Source: Streptomyces sp. 3214.6
GTDB lineage: Bacteria > Actinomycetota > Actinomycetes > Streptomycetales > Streptomycetaceae
NCBI RefSeq assembly: GCF_900129855.1
Contig: NZ_LT670819.1
Coordinates: 3,596,001 to 3,660,000, forward strand
Direction of reading: 5' to 3'
Length of the DNA stretch: 64,000 nucleotides
The notes under the pieces are model-generated. The model was not told the DNA's origin. It saw nothing but the letters and a program-made list of their open reading frames with translations, and searched no databases. The translations under genes and the position numbers were made by a program. Positions 8,542-16,935 of this stretch are shown one piece after another. Position 1 is the first letter of the stretch, and every line of letters starts with the position of its first letter.

Positions 8542-11013
8542 CTACTGGCCCAAGATCGGATTATCCGGATCCGGCGAGCCGGTCGACGGGGGGTTTGTGC
8601 TGGGTCCCGACGAGGTGTTGCCCGACGGCGAGTTGGACGGCGACGAACTCGGCTTCGGCGAGTTCGACGGGGACGAACTCGGCTTCGGCGAGTTCGACGG
8701 GGACGAACTCGGCTTCGGCGAGTTCGACGGCGAGGAACTCGGCGACGGCGAGGAGGACGGCGACGGGGACGCCGTCTGGACCGCCGCGCCCTGGTCGGTC
8801 TCCAGGTCGAACTTGCTGACCTTGGTGGAGACGCCGAAGGTGTACGCCGCCCAGATCTGCGCCGGGAAGCCACCGCCGTTGATACGGCCGTCGACCGTGG
8901 TCACGCCGGTCGTCGCGCCGGTCAGCGTGACCTGGGGGTGCGGGGGCTTGGCCGACTCGCCGAACAGGCCGACCGAGGTGACCAGGTCGGGGGTGTAGCC
9001 GGTGAACCAGGCCGACTTGTTGTTGTCGGAGGTACCCGTCTTGCCCGCGACCTTCTGGCCCTTGCGCAGCGGGTTGTCCCGCACGGACTTCTTCGCCGTA
9101 CCGTCGTCGACCACGCCGGTGAGCACCGAGGTGACCGAGTCCGCGGCCTCGCGGTTGATGACCTGCGCGCCGATGGGCGACGCGAGCTTGAACGTCGGGT
9201 GGACGCTGTTCTCCGCCGACTTGAGGAGCGACGGGGTGACCTTCTTGCCGTGGTTGTCGAGGGTGGCGTAGACACCGGCCATCTGCAGGGGGCTCGCGCC
9301 CATGGTGCCGAGGGTCTGGGCCGGGACCGCCTTCAGGTCCTTGGTGTCCATGCCGAGGTCGTCGGCGACCTTCAGCACCTTGTCCATGCCGACGTCCACG
9401 CCCATCTGCGCGAAGACGGAGTTGATGGACTTGTTCAGCGCCGTCTGGACGGTGACGGGGCCGTAGTCCTGGTCGTCCTCGTTCTCCGGGGCGAAGCCGA
9501 TGTCGCTGCCGACGACCGGGCGCTTGCTGGTGCCGTCGTAGATCGTGTTGGCGGTGATCTTCTCGTCCTTCTGCGTCACGGCATTCTCGTCGAAGGCCGC
9601 GGCGAGGATCACCGGCTTGAAGGTGGAGGCGGGCTGGTAGTCGGTGCGGGTGGCGTTGTTGAGGTAGTGGTCGGTGTAACTCGTACCGCCGTACATCGCC
9701 TCGACCGCGCCGGTCTTCGGGTTCACCGACACCGCGCCGGCCTGGACGTCGCCGTCGACCGGGCGTTTCTTCTTGTCCAGCTTGCTGGTCAGCTGTTCCT
9801 TGACCGCCGTCTCCAGCGCCTTCTGCTTGCTCGGGATGATGTTGAGCTCGATGTTCCAGCCGCCCTTGCTGACCAGGGCCGCGCCCGCCTCGTAGTTCTC
9901 GGCGGTGCCGTTGGCGACGAGCTGTCTGGCGAGTTCGGCGTTGGCCGCGTCGACCAGGTAGCCGACCTGGCCCTCCTTGCCGGGGGCGGCCTTGGGGTCC
10001 TTGGGGATCGGGAACTTCATGGCCTCGCGCTTGGACTTGTCGAGCCAGTCCTGCCCGACCATGTTGTCGAGGACGTAGTTCCAGCGGGCCTGGACCAGCC
10101 GCTTGCCGGTGTCGGAGGCGGAGGCCCAGTCGTACTGGCTGGGCGCCTGGAGCAGCGCGGCGAGGTAGGCGCCCTGCTCGACGGAGAGCTTGTCGGCGTC
10201 GACGCGGTAGTAGGCCTGGGCGGCGGCCTGGATGCCGTAGGCGCCGCGGCCGTAGTAGCTGGTGTTGATGTAGCCGGCCAGGATGTAGTCCTTGTCCTTC
10301 TCCCGGTCCAGCTTCAGGGAGATGACCAGTTCCTTCAGCTTGCGCGTGACGGTCTGTTCCTGGGTCAGGTAGTAGTTCTTGACGTACTGCTGGGTGATGG
10401 TCGAGCCGCCCTGCGCGCCCTTGCCCATCAGCGTGTTGAGGACACCGCGGGCGGTGCCCTTGAGGTCGACGCCCGCGTCGGTGTAGAAGCTCTTGTTCTC
10501 GGCGGCGACGAAGGTGTGCTGGACCGGCTTGGGGATCGTGGCGAGGTCGACGTTCTCCCGGTTGACGTCGCCGTCGCGGGCGAGGATCGCGCCGTTGCCG
10601 TACTTGTAGACGTTGCTCTGCAGGTCGGCGTCGGGGTTGCCCTTGGGGATCGGCGTGCTGACGTACAGCCAGATGAAGGCGCCGATGACGGCGGCGGTCA
10701 TGAAGAGGAACGTGCCGAGGATCTTCTTCCAGGTGAAGAGCCGGCGTATGAAGCTCTTGTTCTTCTTGCCGGCCTTGCCCTTCGCGCCCCTGCCGCCCTT
10801 CTTCGCGCTCTTGCGGGCCGCCGCGCGCCCGCCGACCGCGGGGGCGGTCTCGGGGGCGGCCTCGGAGGCGCTCCGGGTCGCGGTCCTCGCCGCGGTCCCG
10901 GTGGCGGTCCCGGTGGTGGGGGGCGCCACGGACTCCGTCTCCGTCGAGCGGTTCCTGGGCGCGGCGCGGCGGCCACCGCGCTGTCGCGCTCGTCTCTCTT
11001 CCGCTCGTCCCAT
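8542..11013 (-). CDS. Class A penicillin-binding protein (transglycosylase/transpeptidase)
   Basis: 823 residues. A basic, low-complexity cytoplasmic N-terminus of about 95 residues precedes one membrane anchor (ILGTFLFMTAAVIGAFIWLY). The GT51 glycosyltransferase domain has its catalytic Glu in AAENKSFYTDAGVD and the GGSTITQQYVKNYY motif. The transpeptidase domain has the SxxK serine in PASTFKPV, the SxN motif in NKSINSVF and KTGT in VAGKTGTSDNN. The protein polymerises and cross-links peptidoglycan outside the membrane. The last ~85 residues are Ser/Pro/Asn repeats encoded by tandem 30-bp units. The usual EDxxF acidic pair is EN here, but the catalytic Glu is kept. Single gene, divergent from the SPFH operon. 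Confidence 0.94.
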   Translation of the reverse strand: MGRAEERRARQRGGRRAAPRNRSTETESVAPPTTGTATGTAARTATRSASEAAPETAPAVGGRAAARKSAKKGGRGAKGKAGKKNKSFIRRLFTWKKILGTFLFMTAAVIGAFIWLYVSTPIPKGNPDADLQSNVYKYGNGAILARDGDVNRENVDLATIPKPVQHTFVAAENKSFYTDAGVDLKGTARGVLNTLMGKGAQGGSTITQQYVKNYYLTQEQTVTRKLKELVISLKLDREKDKDYILAGYINTSYYGRGAYGIQAAAQAYYRVDADKLSVEQGAYLAALLQAPSQYDWASASDTGKRLVQARWNYVLDNMVGQDWLDKSKREAMKFPIPKDPKAAPGKEGQVGYLVDAANAELARQLVANGTAENYEAGAALVSKGGWNIELNIIPSKQKALETAVKEQLTSKLDKKKRPVDGDVQAGAVSVNPKTGAVEAMYGGTSYTDHYLNNATRTDYQPASTFKPVILAAAFDENAVTQKDEKITANTIYDGTSKRPVVGSDIGFAPENEDDQDYGPVTVQTALNKSINSVFAQMGVDVGMDKVLKVADDLGMDTKDLKAVPAQTLGTMGASPLQMAGVYATLDNHGKKVTPSLLKSAENSVHPTFKLASPIGAQVINREAADSVTSVLTGVVDDGTAKKSVRDNPLRKGQKVAGKTGTSDNNKSAWFTGYTPDLVTSVGLFGESAKPPHPQVTLTGATTGVTTVDGRINGGGFPAQIWAAYTFGVSTKVSKFDLETDQGAAVQTASPSPSSSPSPSSSPSNSPKPSSSPSNSPKPSSSPSNSPKPSSSPSNSPSGNTSSGPSTNPPSTGSPDPDNPILGQ
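8641..8730. repeat. Three tandem 30-bp repeats in the PBP C-terminal tail
   Basis: Three copies of a 30-bp unit (8641-8670, 8671-8700, 8701-8730) are identical except at the first copy's leading base; a decayed fourth follows to about 8760. Each encodes ten residues of the PSSSPSNSPK type. The length of the extracellular tail can therefore change by slippage without breaking the frame. Confidence 0.9.
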
Positions 11014-11210
11014 GAGTCCGCTCGCTCCGCTTCCTACTCGGCAGTCACACCAGTGCCCGTGGGCAGGGGCAGGTCAGCTCAGAAAGCTAACACCGCTGTC
11101 TATGACGAGGGGCTGCAGATCCGGTGTTCGGGGGGCGTGAGAATCAGCACCCCGACCGGTGGAACCGGCAGAACGTCCCCACCGATTCGACGTACGAGAG
11201 GGGCACAGGG

Positions 11211-11240
11211 TTGCCGCGACGCAGTAAAGTGATATCACTT
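11211..11240 (+). promoter_or_regulatory. Promoter of the SPFH operon with 14-bp palindromic operator
   Basis: A -35-like TTGCCG (11211-11216) is followed 16 bp later by TATCAC (11233-11238). The perfect palindrome AAGTGATATCACTT (11227-11240) overlaps that -10, so a dimeric regulator bound there would block the promoter. It is 81 bp before the SPFH start. The rest of the 307-bp divergent gap (11014-11320) shows no gene. Confidence 0.55.
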
Positions 11241-11320
11241 AGCTAGGCAGCCGTTAACAGATTAGGCCGCCTGGCCGACCGCTCGGCCGAAGAGAAGACG
11301 AAAGAGAACGGGGACCCACC

Positions 11321-12268
11321 ATGCCCACCTCCACATCCACCTCCGCCTCCACGCCCGACATCGACGCACCCGAGATGCCGGCCCCGCGGGTGCACGAGTT
11401 CCCCGCGCACAGCGTGGGCGGGGGGCTCGCGCTGCTGCTCGGGCTGGTCGGGCTGCTGGCCGGCGGCGGGATGATCGCCACGGCCACCGCCGTGACCGCG
11501 ATCGGCGTCAAGGCCGTGCTGATCACCGGGGGCATCCTGGTCGCCCTCGCCGCGTTCCTCGCGATGTGCGGGCTGAACACGGTGGCGCCGGGCGAGGCCC
11601 GCGTGGTGCAGCTCTTCGGCCGCTACCGGGGCACCATCCGCGAGGACGGGCTGCGCTGGGTGAACCCCTTCACCTCCCGCGAGAAGATCTCCACCCGGGT
11701 GCGCAATCACGAGACGGCCGTCCTGAAGGTCAACGACGCCTACGGCAACCCGATCGAGCTCGCCGCGGTCGTGGTGTGGAACGTGCAGGACACCGCGCAG
11801 GCCAGCTTCGAGGTGGACGACTTCCTGGAGTTCGTCGCCACCCAGACCGAGGCGGCCGTCCGGCACATCGCCATCGAGTACCCCTACGACTCGCACGACG
11901 AGAACGGGCTCTCGCTGCGCGGCAACGCCGAGGAAATCACCGAGAAGCTCGCCATAGAGCTGCACGCGCGCGTGGAGGCGGCCGGAGTGCGGATCATCGA
12001 GTCCCGCTTCACCCACCTCGCGTACGCTCCCGAGATCGCCTCGGCGATGCTCCAGCGGCAGCAGGCGGGCGCGGTGGTCGCGGCGCGGCGGGAGATCGTG
12101 GACGGGGCGGTGGGGATGGTCGAGGCGGCGCTCAGCCGGATCGCCGAGCAGGGCATCGTGGAACTTGACGAGGAGCGGAAGGCGGCGATGGTGTCCAACC
12201 TGATGGTGGTGCTGTGCGGGGACCGGGCGCCCCAGCCGGTCCTGAACACCGGAACCCTCTACCAGTGA
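11321..12268 (+). CDS. SPFH/Band 7 domain membrane protein
   Basis: 315 residues. Two adjacent hydrophobic segments span about residues 30-85 ([17 protein letters not shown], then [17 protein letters not shown]). An SPFH domain spans about 90-280 and includes [36 protein letters not shown] and [24 protein letters not shown] proteins (stomatin/flotillin relatives) oligomerise at the membrane and organise microdomains or regulate partner proteins. The long coiled-coil tail of flotillins is absent. It is the first gene of an overlapping run: its TGA shares GTGA with the start of the next gene. Promoter and palindrome lie at 11211-11240. Confidence 0.88.
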   Translation: MPTSTSTSASTPDIDAPEMPAPRVHEFPAHSVGGGLALLLGLVGLLAGGGMIATATAVTAIGVKAVLITGGILVALAAFLAMCGLNTVAPGEARVVQLFGRYRGTIREDGLRWVNPFTSREKISTRVRNHETAVLKVNDAYGNPIELAAVVVWNVQDTAQASFEVDDFLEFVATQTEAAVRHIAIEYPYDSHDENGLSLRGNAEEITEKLAIELHARVEAAGVRIIESRFTHLAYAPEIASAMLQRQQAGAVVAARREIVDGAVGMVEAALSRIAEQGIVELDEERKAAMVSNLMVVLCGDRAPQPVLNTGTLYQ

Positions 12269-12519
12269 CGGTTCCCGCCGGGGGTTCGGCCCCTCAAGGT
12301 CGGCCGCAGCGCAAGCAGGTGCTGCTGCGGCTGGACCCGCTCGTCTACGACGCGCTGGCCCGCTGGGCCTCCGACGAGTTGCGGTCGGCGAACGCGCAGA
12401 TCGAGTTCCTGCTGCGGAAGGCGCTGAAGGAGGCGGGGCGGCTGCCGGGAGAGACGGGACCGCTGCCCCGCCGCGGGCGCCCCCCGGGGGGCTCTCCCCC
12501 GCGCCCCCCGTCGGCCTGA
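12265..12519 (+). CDS. Small ribbon-helix-helix-like protein coupled to SPFH gene
   Basis: 84 residues from the GTG at 12265, which overlaps the SPFH stop as GTGA; an earlier in-frame ATG at 12214 would lie deep inside the SPFH gene and is unlikely. Residues 14-55 (KQVLLRLDPLVYDALARWAS, then LRSANAQIEFLLRKALKEAG) have the strand-helix-helix pattern of Arc/CopG or HicB-type DNA-binding antitoxins, rich in basic residues. The tail is a Pro/Gly/Arg-rich stretch. No toxin gene adjoins it. Translational coupling to the SPFH gene implies linked dosage; it might regulate this operon, for instance through the palindrome at 11227-11240, but that is inference. Confidence 0.7.
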   Translation: MTVPAGGSAPQGRPQRKQVLLRLDPLVYDALARWASDELRSANAQIEFLLRKALKEAGRLPGETGPLPRRGRPPGGSPPRPPSA

Positions 12520-12606
12520 ACGGCCTCGCCGCCGCCTGTTGCAGAACGGTGACAATCGGCCCCCACCTGCGCACGCGTACCCACCGCTGCGACCTGCACA
12601 CCCCAC

Positions 12607-12638
12607 GTATACACACCAGGTATACACCGCATGTACAG
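12607..12638 (+). promoter_or_regulatory. Repeated GTATACAC boxes, likely PadR autoregulatory site
   Basis: GTATACAC occurs at 12607-12614 and again at 12620-12627, followed by ATGTACAG at 12631-12638, ending 8 nt before the padR ATG. The spacing of one helical turn and a half, and the TAC-rich half sites, resemble PadR operators. AT-rich DNA here contrasts with its surroundings. Confidence 0.55.
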
Positions 12639-12646
12639 TCCTCCTC

Positions 12647-13171
12647 ATGTCCATCGGTCACACCCTCCTGGGACTCCTGGAGTCCGGGCCCCGCCACGGT
12701 TACGACCTCAAGCGGGCCTTCGACGAGAAGTTCGGTCACGACCGGCCCCTGCACTACGGCCAGGTCTACTCGACGATGTCCCGTCTGCTGAAGAACGGTC
12801 TCGTCGAGGTCGACGGCATCGAGGCCGGCGGCGGCCCCGAGCGCAAGCGGTACGCGATCACCGACGCCGGCGTCACCGACGTGGAGCGCTGGCTCGGCAC
12901 GCCCGAGAAGCCCGAGCCGTATCTGCAGTCGACGCTCTACACCAAAGTCGTCCTCGCGCTGCTCACGCACCGCGACGCGGCCGAGATCCTCGACACGCAG
13001 CGGTCCGAGCATCTGCGCAGCATGCGCATCCTCACCGACCGCAAGCGCAAGGGCGACCTCGCCGACCAGCTGATCTGCGACCATGCCCTGTTCCACCTCG
13101 AGGCCGACCTGCGCTGGCTGGAGCTGGCCGCCGCGCGCCTCGACAAGCTGAAGGCGGCGGTGACTGCGTGA
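12647..13171 (+). CDS. PadR-family transcriptional regulator
   Basis: 174 residues. The winged-helix PadR N-terminal domain spans 1-85 (HTLLGLLESGPRHGYDLKRAF, YSTMSRLLKNGLVEVD, PERKRYAITDAG), followed by the PadR C-terminal dimerisation helices (DIERWL-like segment, then two long helices to the end). PadR proteins repress transporter or detoxification genes and are released by small ligands or cell-envelope stress. Its last codon overlaps the ABC ATPase start (GTGA at 13168), so it is cotranscribed with the transporter it probably controls. The TATAC-rich boxes just upstream suggest autoregulation. The start ATG at 12647 was chosen over 12539 because the domain begins there. Confidence 0.92.
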   Translation: MSIGHTLLGLLESGPRHGYDLKRAFDEKFGHDRPLHYGQVYSTMSRLLKNGLVEVDGIEAGGGPERKRYAITDAGVTDVERWLGTPEKPEPYLQSTLYTKVVLALLTHRDAAEILDTQRSEHLRSMRILTDRKRKGDLADQLICDHALFHLEADLRWLELAAARLDKLKAAVTA

Positions 13172-13857
13172 ACGCTCCCGGGGGATCCCTGCTCATCGCC
13201 GAGAACCTGCGCAAGGCGTACGGCCCGACCATGGCGCTGGACGGCGCCGAGTTCTCCATCCATCCCGGCGAGGTCGTCGCCGTGATGGGCCCGTCCGGGT
13301 CCGGCAAGTCGACGCTGCTGCACTGCCTCGCCGGCATCGTGACGCCCGACTCCGGTTCGATCCTGTACGACGGCCGTGACCTCGCGAAGATGAGCGACGC
13401 CCAGCGCAGTCAGCTGCGGCGCTCGGAGTTCGGGTTCGTGTTCCAGTTCGGACAGCTCGTGCCGGAACTGACCTGCGTGGAGAACGTGGCGCTGCCGCTG
13501 CGGCTGAACGGCGCCCCGCGCAAGCAGGCCGAGCGCACCGCCCTGAGCTGGATGGAGCGCCTGGAGGTCGACGACCTCGGCAAGAAGCGGCCCGGTGAGG
13601 TGTCCGGCGGGCAGGGACAGCGGGTGGCCGTGGCGCGCTCGCTCGTCACCAGCCCGCGCGTGATCTTCGCGGACGAGCCGACCGGCGCGCTGGACTCGCT
13701 CAACGGCGAGCGCGTGATGGAGCTCCTCACCGAGGCCGCCCGCACCGCCAACGCGGCCGTCGTCCTCGTCACGCACGAGGCCCGGGTGGCCGCCTACTCC
13801 GACCGCGAGATCGTCGTACGGGACGGGAAGTCGCGGGACATGGAGCGGGTCGTATGA
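13168..13857 (+). CDS. ABC transporter ATP-binding protein (MacB/LolD type)
   Basis: 229 residues from a GTG overlapping the padR stop. Walker A is GPSGSGKST at about residue 37, the Q-loop lies in FGFVFQFGQL, the ABC signature is VSGGQGQRVAVARSL, Walker B is VIFADEPTGALDS, and the switch histidine lies in LVTHEARVAAY. Sequence and pairing with an FtsX-like permease place it among the MacB/LolCDE/BceA group, which drives mechanotransmission across the membrane (antimicrobial-peptide defence, lipoprotein or envelope functions) rather than classical import. Its end overlaps the permease start by ATGA. Confidence 0.94.
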   Translation: MNAPGGSLLIAENLRKAYGPTMALDGAEFSIHPGEVVAVMGPSGSGKSTLLHCLAGIVTPDSGSILYDGRDLAKMSDAQRSQLRRSEFGFVFQFGQLVPELTCVENVALPLRLNGAPRKQAERTALSWMERLEVDDLGKKRPGEVSGGQGQRVAVARSLVTSPRVIFADEPTGALDSLNGERVMELLTEAARTANAAVVLVTHEARVAAYSDREIVVRDGKSRDMERVV

Positions 13858-16190
13858 GCCTGCGCCAGTGGAACCGGGACCTGGGCATGGGGGTCCGGTT
13901 CGCCTTCGCCGGCGGACGGGAGGGCTGGGTCAGGGCCATTCTGACGGCGGTGGGCGTCGGCCTCGGCGTGGCGGTCCTGCTGCTGACGACGGCCGTGCCG
14001 AACGTGCTCTCGGTGCGTCACGACCGTGAACAGGCCCGGCTGGACTGGGCGTTCGGCGAATCGGAGCCCGCCAAGGCCGACGACACCCTGCTGATCGTCG
14101 GGTCCGACACCGACTTCCGCGACAAGAGCGTGCGCGGCCGACTCGTGGAGCCGGAAGGCCCGAGGGCCCCGCTGCCGCCCGGTGTGAGCGAGTTCCCGGC
14201 AAAGGGCGACATGGTCGTCTCGCCCGCGCTGAAGAAGCTGCTCGCCGCAGACGATTCGGCGCTGCTGCGAGAGCGCCTGCCGTACCGGATCGTCGGGACC
14301 ATCGGGGAATCCGGACTCATCGGCTCCCAGGAGCTCGCCTACTACGCGGGCGGCTCCGGGCTCGCCTCGCACCTCGACACCGGGGTGACCCGGCTGAAGG
14401 AGTTCGGGAACCCGAACCCGACGCACGAGCGACCCGACCCGGTGCTGGTCCTGCTGGTCCTCGTCATCATCGTGGTGCTGCTGATGCCGGTGGCCGTGTT
14501 CATCGCCGCGGCCGTGCGGTTCGGCGGCGAGCGCCGCGACCGCAGGCTCGCCGCCCTCCGGCTGATCGGTTCCGACGGCCGGATGACCCGGCGTATCGCG
14601 GCGGGCGAGGCGATGGCCGGCTCGCTGCTCGGCCTGGTCCTCGGCGCGGTCTTCTTCCTGATCGGCCGCCAGGCGGCGGGCACGGTCGAGGTGATGGACA
14701 TCAGCGTGTGGCCCAGCTACCTCAACCCCTCCCCCGCGCTGGCCGCGCTGGTCGTCCTGGCGGTGCCGACGGCCGCCATCCTGGTCACCCTCCTCGCGCT
14801 GCGCGGTGTGGTGATCGAGCCGCTCGGCGTGGTGCGCACGGCGAAGCCCGCACGGCGCCGGCTGTGGTGGCGGCTGCTGATGCCGGTGGCCGGCCTCGCG
14901 ATGCTCTTCCCGATGATCGGACAGGGCCGCGAGAACGGGGACTTCAACCAGTATCTGGTGACCGGCGGCGTCCTGCTGCTCCTCATCGGGATCACCTCGC
15001 TGCTGCCCTGGCTCGTGGAGACGGTCGTCGCCCGGCTCGGTTCGGGCGGTGTCGCCTGGCAACTGGCCGTACGACGACTGCAGTTGAGCAGCGGTACGGC
15101 GGCCCGAATGGTCAACGGCATCGCGGTGGCGGTGGCCGGGGCGATCGCGCTGCAGATGCTCTTCGCGGGCGTGGACGGCGACTACACCAAGCCCACCGGC
15201 CAGGACCTCACCCGGGCGCAGATGCAGGTGCGGGTACCGGACGGCCTCCCGATGGCTCCGACCGCCCAGAAGTTCACCGACACCAAGGGCGTCCGCAAGG
15301 TCACCGCCCTGTGGGAGGGCTATGTGGGCGACGCCTCCTGGCGGAGCCACGACGGACCGAACACGGTCGTCGACCTGACCGTGGGCGACTGCTCGGCCCT
15401 GGGCGAGGTGGCGAAGCTGCCCTCGTGCAAGGACGGCGACGTGTTCGTGCTGGACGGCGGCGCGAACGCCCCCGAGGAGCCGCAGCTGAACAAGCCCGGC
15501 ACGAAGCTGTACCTGGACCAGTCCTCCTCCGAGCACGGCCCGGAGATCACCTGGACCGTGCCCGCGGGCATCGTCACGGCCAAGTCCTCCAAGGGCCTGG
15601 TCGACTGGGAGCGAGGCGGCTTCCTGATGACGCCGAGCGCGCTGCCCAAGGCGGCCGAGAACACGGTCAGAGGTGAGCTGTACCTCTCGATCGACGATTC
15701 CGTGCCCGACGCCTACGAGTACGCACGTAACACGGCGGCCCAGTTGGATCCGCTGGCCGAGCCGTTGGCCTGGGCGTCCACCAAGCAGGACAAGAGGTTC
15801 ACCTCCATCCGCACCGGTCTGCTCGTCGGCTCCGCCTGTGTGCTGCTGCTGATCGGGGCGAGCCTGCTGGTCTCGCAGCTGGAGCAACTGCGCGAACGCA
15901 AGAAGCTGCTGTCGTCGCTGGTCGCCTTCGGCACCCGGCGGCGCACACTGGGCCTGTCGGTGCTGTGGCAGACGGCGATCCCGATCGCGCTGGGCCTGCT
16001 GCTGGCCCTGGCGGTGGGGCTCACGCTCGGGGCCGTGCTGCTGAAGATGACGTCCACCCCGGTGGGCGTGGACTGGGCGAGCGTGCTGGCGATGACCGGC
16101 TGCGGCGCGGGGGTCGTCCTGCTGGTGACGCTGCTGAGCCTGCCGCCGCTGATGCGGCTGATGCGACCGGACGGCCTGCGCACCGAGTAG
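13854..16190 (+). CDS. FtsX-like ABC transporter permease
   Basis: 778 residues with the duplicated FtsX layout: an N-terminal TM, an extracytoplasmic domain (about 50-200), a three-TM FtsX block (about 200-320), a further TM pair (about 340-440), a second extracytoplasmic domain (440-640) and a final three-TM block (650-770). The family works as MacB/BceB-like mechanotransmitters with an ATPase partner, here the overlapping gene at 13168. A PadR regulator in the same operon suggests induction by a small molecule or membrane-active agent. It is the last gene before a strong terminator. Confidence 0.92.
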   Translation: MSLRQWNRDLGMGVRFAFAGGREGWVRAILTAVGVGLGVAVLLLTTAVPNVLSVRHDREQARLDWAFGESEPAKADDTLLIVGSDTDFRDKSVRGRLVEPEGPRAPLPPGVSEFPAKGDMVVSPALKKLLAADDSALLRERLPYRIVGTIGESGLIGSQELAYYAGGSGLASHLDTGVTRLKEFGNPNPTHERPDPVLVLLVLVIIVVLLMPVAVFIAAAVRFGGERRDRRLAALRLIGSDGRMTRRIAAGEAMAGSLLGLVLGAVFFLIGRQAAGTVEVMDISVWPSYLNPSPALAALVVLAVPTAAILVTLLALRGVVIEPLGVVRTAKPARRRLWWRLLMPVAGLAMLFPMIGQGRENGDFNQYLVTGGVLLLLIGITSLLPWLVETVVARLGSGGVAWQLAVRRLQLSSGTAARMVNGIAVAVAGAIALQMLFAGVDGDYTKPTGQDLTRAQMQVRVPDGLPMAPTAQKFTDTKGVRKVTALWEGYVGDASWRSHDGPNTVVDLTVGDCSALGEVAKLPSCKDGDVFVLDGGANAPEEPQLNKPGTKLYLDQSSSEHGPEITWTVPAGIVTAKSSKGLVDWERGGFLMTPSALPKAAENTVRGELYLSIDDSVPDAYEYARNTAAQLDPLAEPLAWASTKQDKRFTSIRTGLLVGSACVLLLIGASLLVSQLEQLRERKKLLSSLVAFGTRRRTLGLSVLWQTAIPIALGLLLALAVGLTLGAVLLKMTSTPVGVDWASVLAMTGCGAGVVLLVTLLSLPPLMRLMRPDGLRTE

Positions 16191-16252
16191 CCCCTCCCCG
16201 TCCACACCCGCCACGCCGGCCACACGGCCACGGCAACCCCGGCAACCCCGGC

Positions 16253-16286
16253 AAGGGCCTCTCCCCACACCTGGGGAGGGGCCCTT
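16253..16286 (+). terminator. Strong terminator of the SPFH-PadR-ABC operon
   Basis: A 15-bp stem (AAGGGCCTCTCCCCA with TGGGGAGGGGCCCTT, one G-U pair) encloses a CACC loop, 62 bp after the permease stop. It also isolates the downstream ahpD from the operon. Confidence 0.85.
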
Positions 16287-16294
16287 CGTACGCG

Positions 16295-16393
16295 GACCCG
16301 GCCCCGTCCGACGAGCTGTGCCCTTGCACCGGGACCGAGGGCGAGGCCACCCTGGAACCGATCAAGCTGCCGGCCGGGAGTGAACTGCTATGA
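16295..16393 (+). pseudogene. ahpC: Relic of the 3' end of ahpC (alkyl hydroperoxide reductase)
   Basis: About 30 codons in frame with the TGA at 16391-16393 encode DELCPC then GEATLEPIKLPAG, which matches the C-terminus of AhpC-type peroxiredoxins, including the resolving-cysteine region. The rest of ahpC is missing: a terminator stem ends only 9 bp upstream at 16286. The relic still ends in ATGA, overlapping the ahpD start, which is the junction expected of an original ahpC-ahpD operon. I infer that a deletion removed nearly all of ahpC and its promoter. Confidence 0.75.
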
Positions 16394-16932
16394 CGCTGGA
16401 TGCGCTGACGTCCACGATTCCGGACTACGCCAGGGACCTGAGACTCAATCTGGGCTCGGTCATCGGCGACTCCAAGCTGTCCGCACAGCAGTTGTGGGGC
16501 ACCGTGCTGGTGACCGCGATCGCCGCGCGCTCCCCCCTCGTGCTGCGCGAGCTGGCCCCGGAGGCGAAGGCGAACCTCTCGCCACAGGCGTACACCGCGG
16601 CCAGGTCGGCGGCGGCCGTCATGGCGATGAACAACGTCTTCTACCGGACCCGCCATCTGCTCTCCGACCACGAGTACGCCAACCTGCGCCCCGGTCTGCG
16701 GATGAACGTCATCGGCAACCCCGGTGTCGAGAAGGTCGACTTCGAGCTGTGGTCGCTCGCCGTCTCCGCCGTCAACGGCTGCGGTCTGTGCCTCGACTCG
16801 CACGAGCAGAAGCTGCGCAAGGCGGGCGTCGACCGCGAGGTCGTCCAGGAGGCCTTCAAGATCGCCTCGGTGATCCAGGCGCTCGCGGTGACGCTGGACG
16901 CGGAAGAGGTGCTCGCCGACTGCGCGACGTGA
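16390..16932 (+). CDS. ahpD: Alkyl hydroperoxidase AhpD (carboxymuconolactone decarboxylase fold)
   Basis: 180 residues, closely matching mycobacterial AhpD in length and along the chain ([62 protein letters not shown]). The catalytic Cys131-Gly-Leu-Cys134 pair and His138 are present. The histidine found between the two cysteines in the M. tuberculosis enzyme is Leu here. AhpD normally reduces AhpC, linking it to dihydrolipoamide, and has weak peroxidase activity itself. Its usual partner gene is reduced to a relic directly upstream, and a terminator precedes that, so both its electron acceptor and its promoter are in question. It ends 3 bp from the convergent gene. Confidence 0.93.
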   Translation: MTLDALTSTIPDYARDLRLNLGSVIGDSKLSAQQLWGTVLVTAIAARSPLVLRELAPEAKANLSPQAYTAARSAAAVMAMNNVFYRTRHLLSDHEYANLRPGLRMNVIGNPGVEKVDFELWSLAVSAVNGCGLCLDSHEQKLRKAGVDREVVQEAFKIASVIQALAVTLDAEEVLADCAT

Positions 16933-16935
16933 GGT

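Noticed and set aside
8497..11232. 911-residue plus-strand frame opposite the penicillin-binding protein
   Set aside because: Antisense shadow; all PBP motifs lie in the minus frame and this frame shows none.
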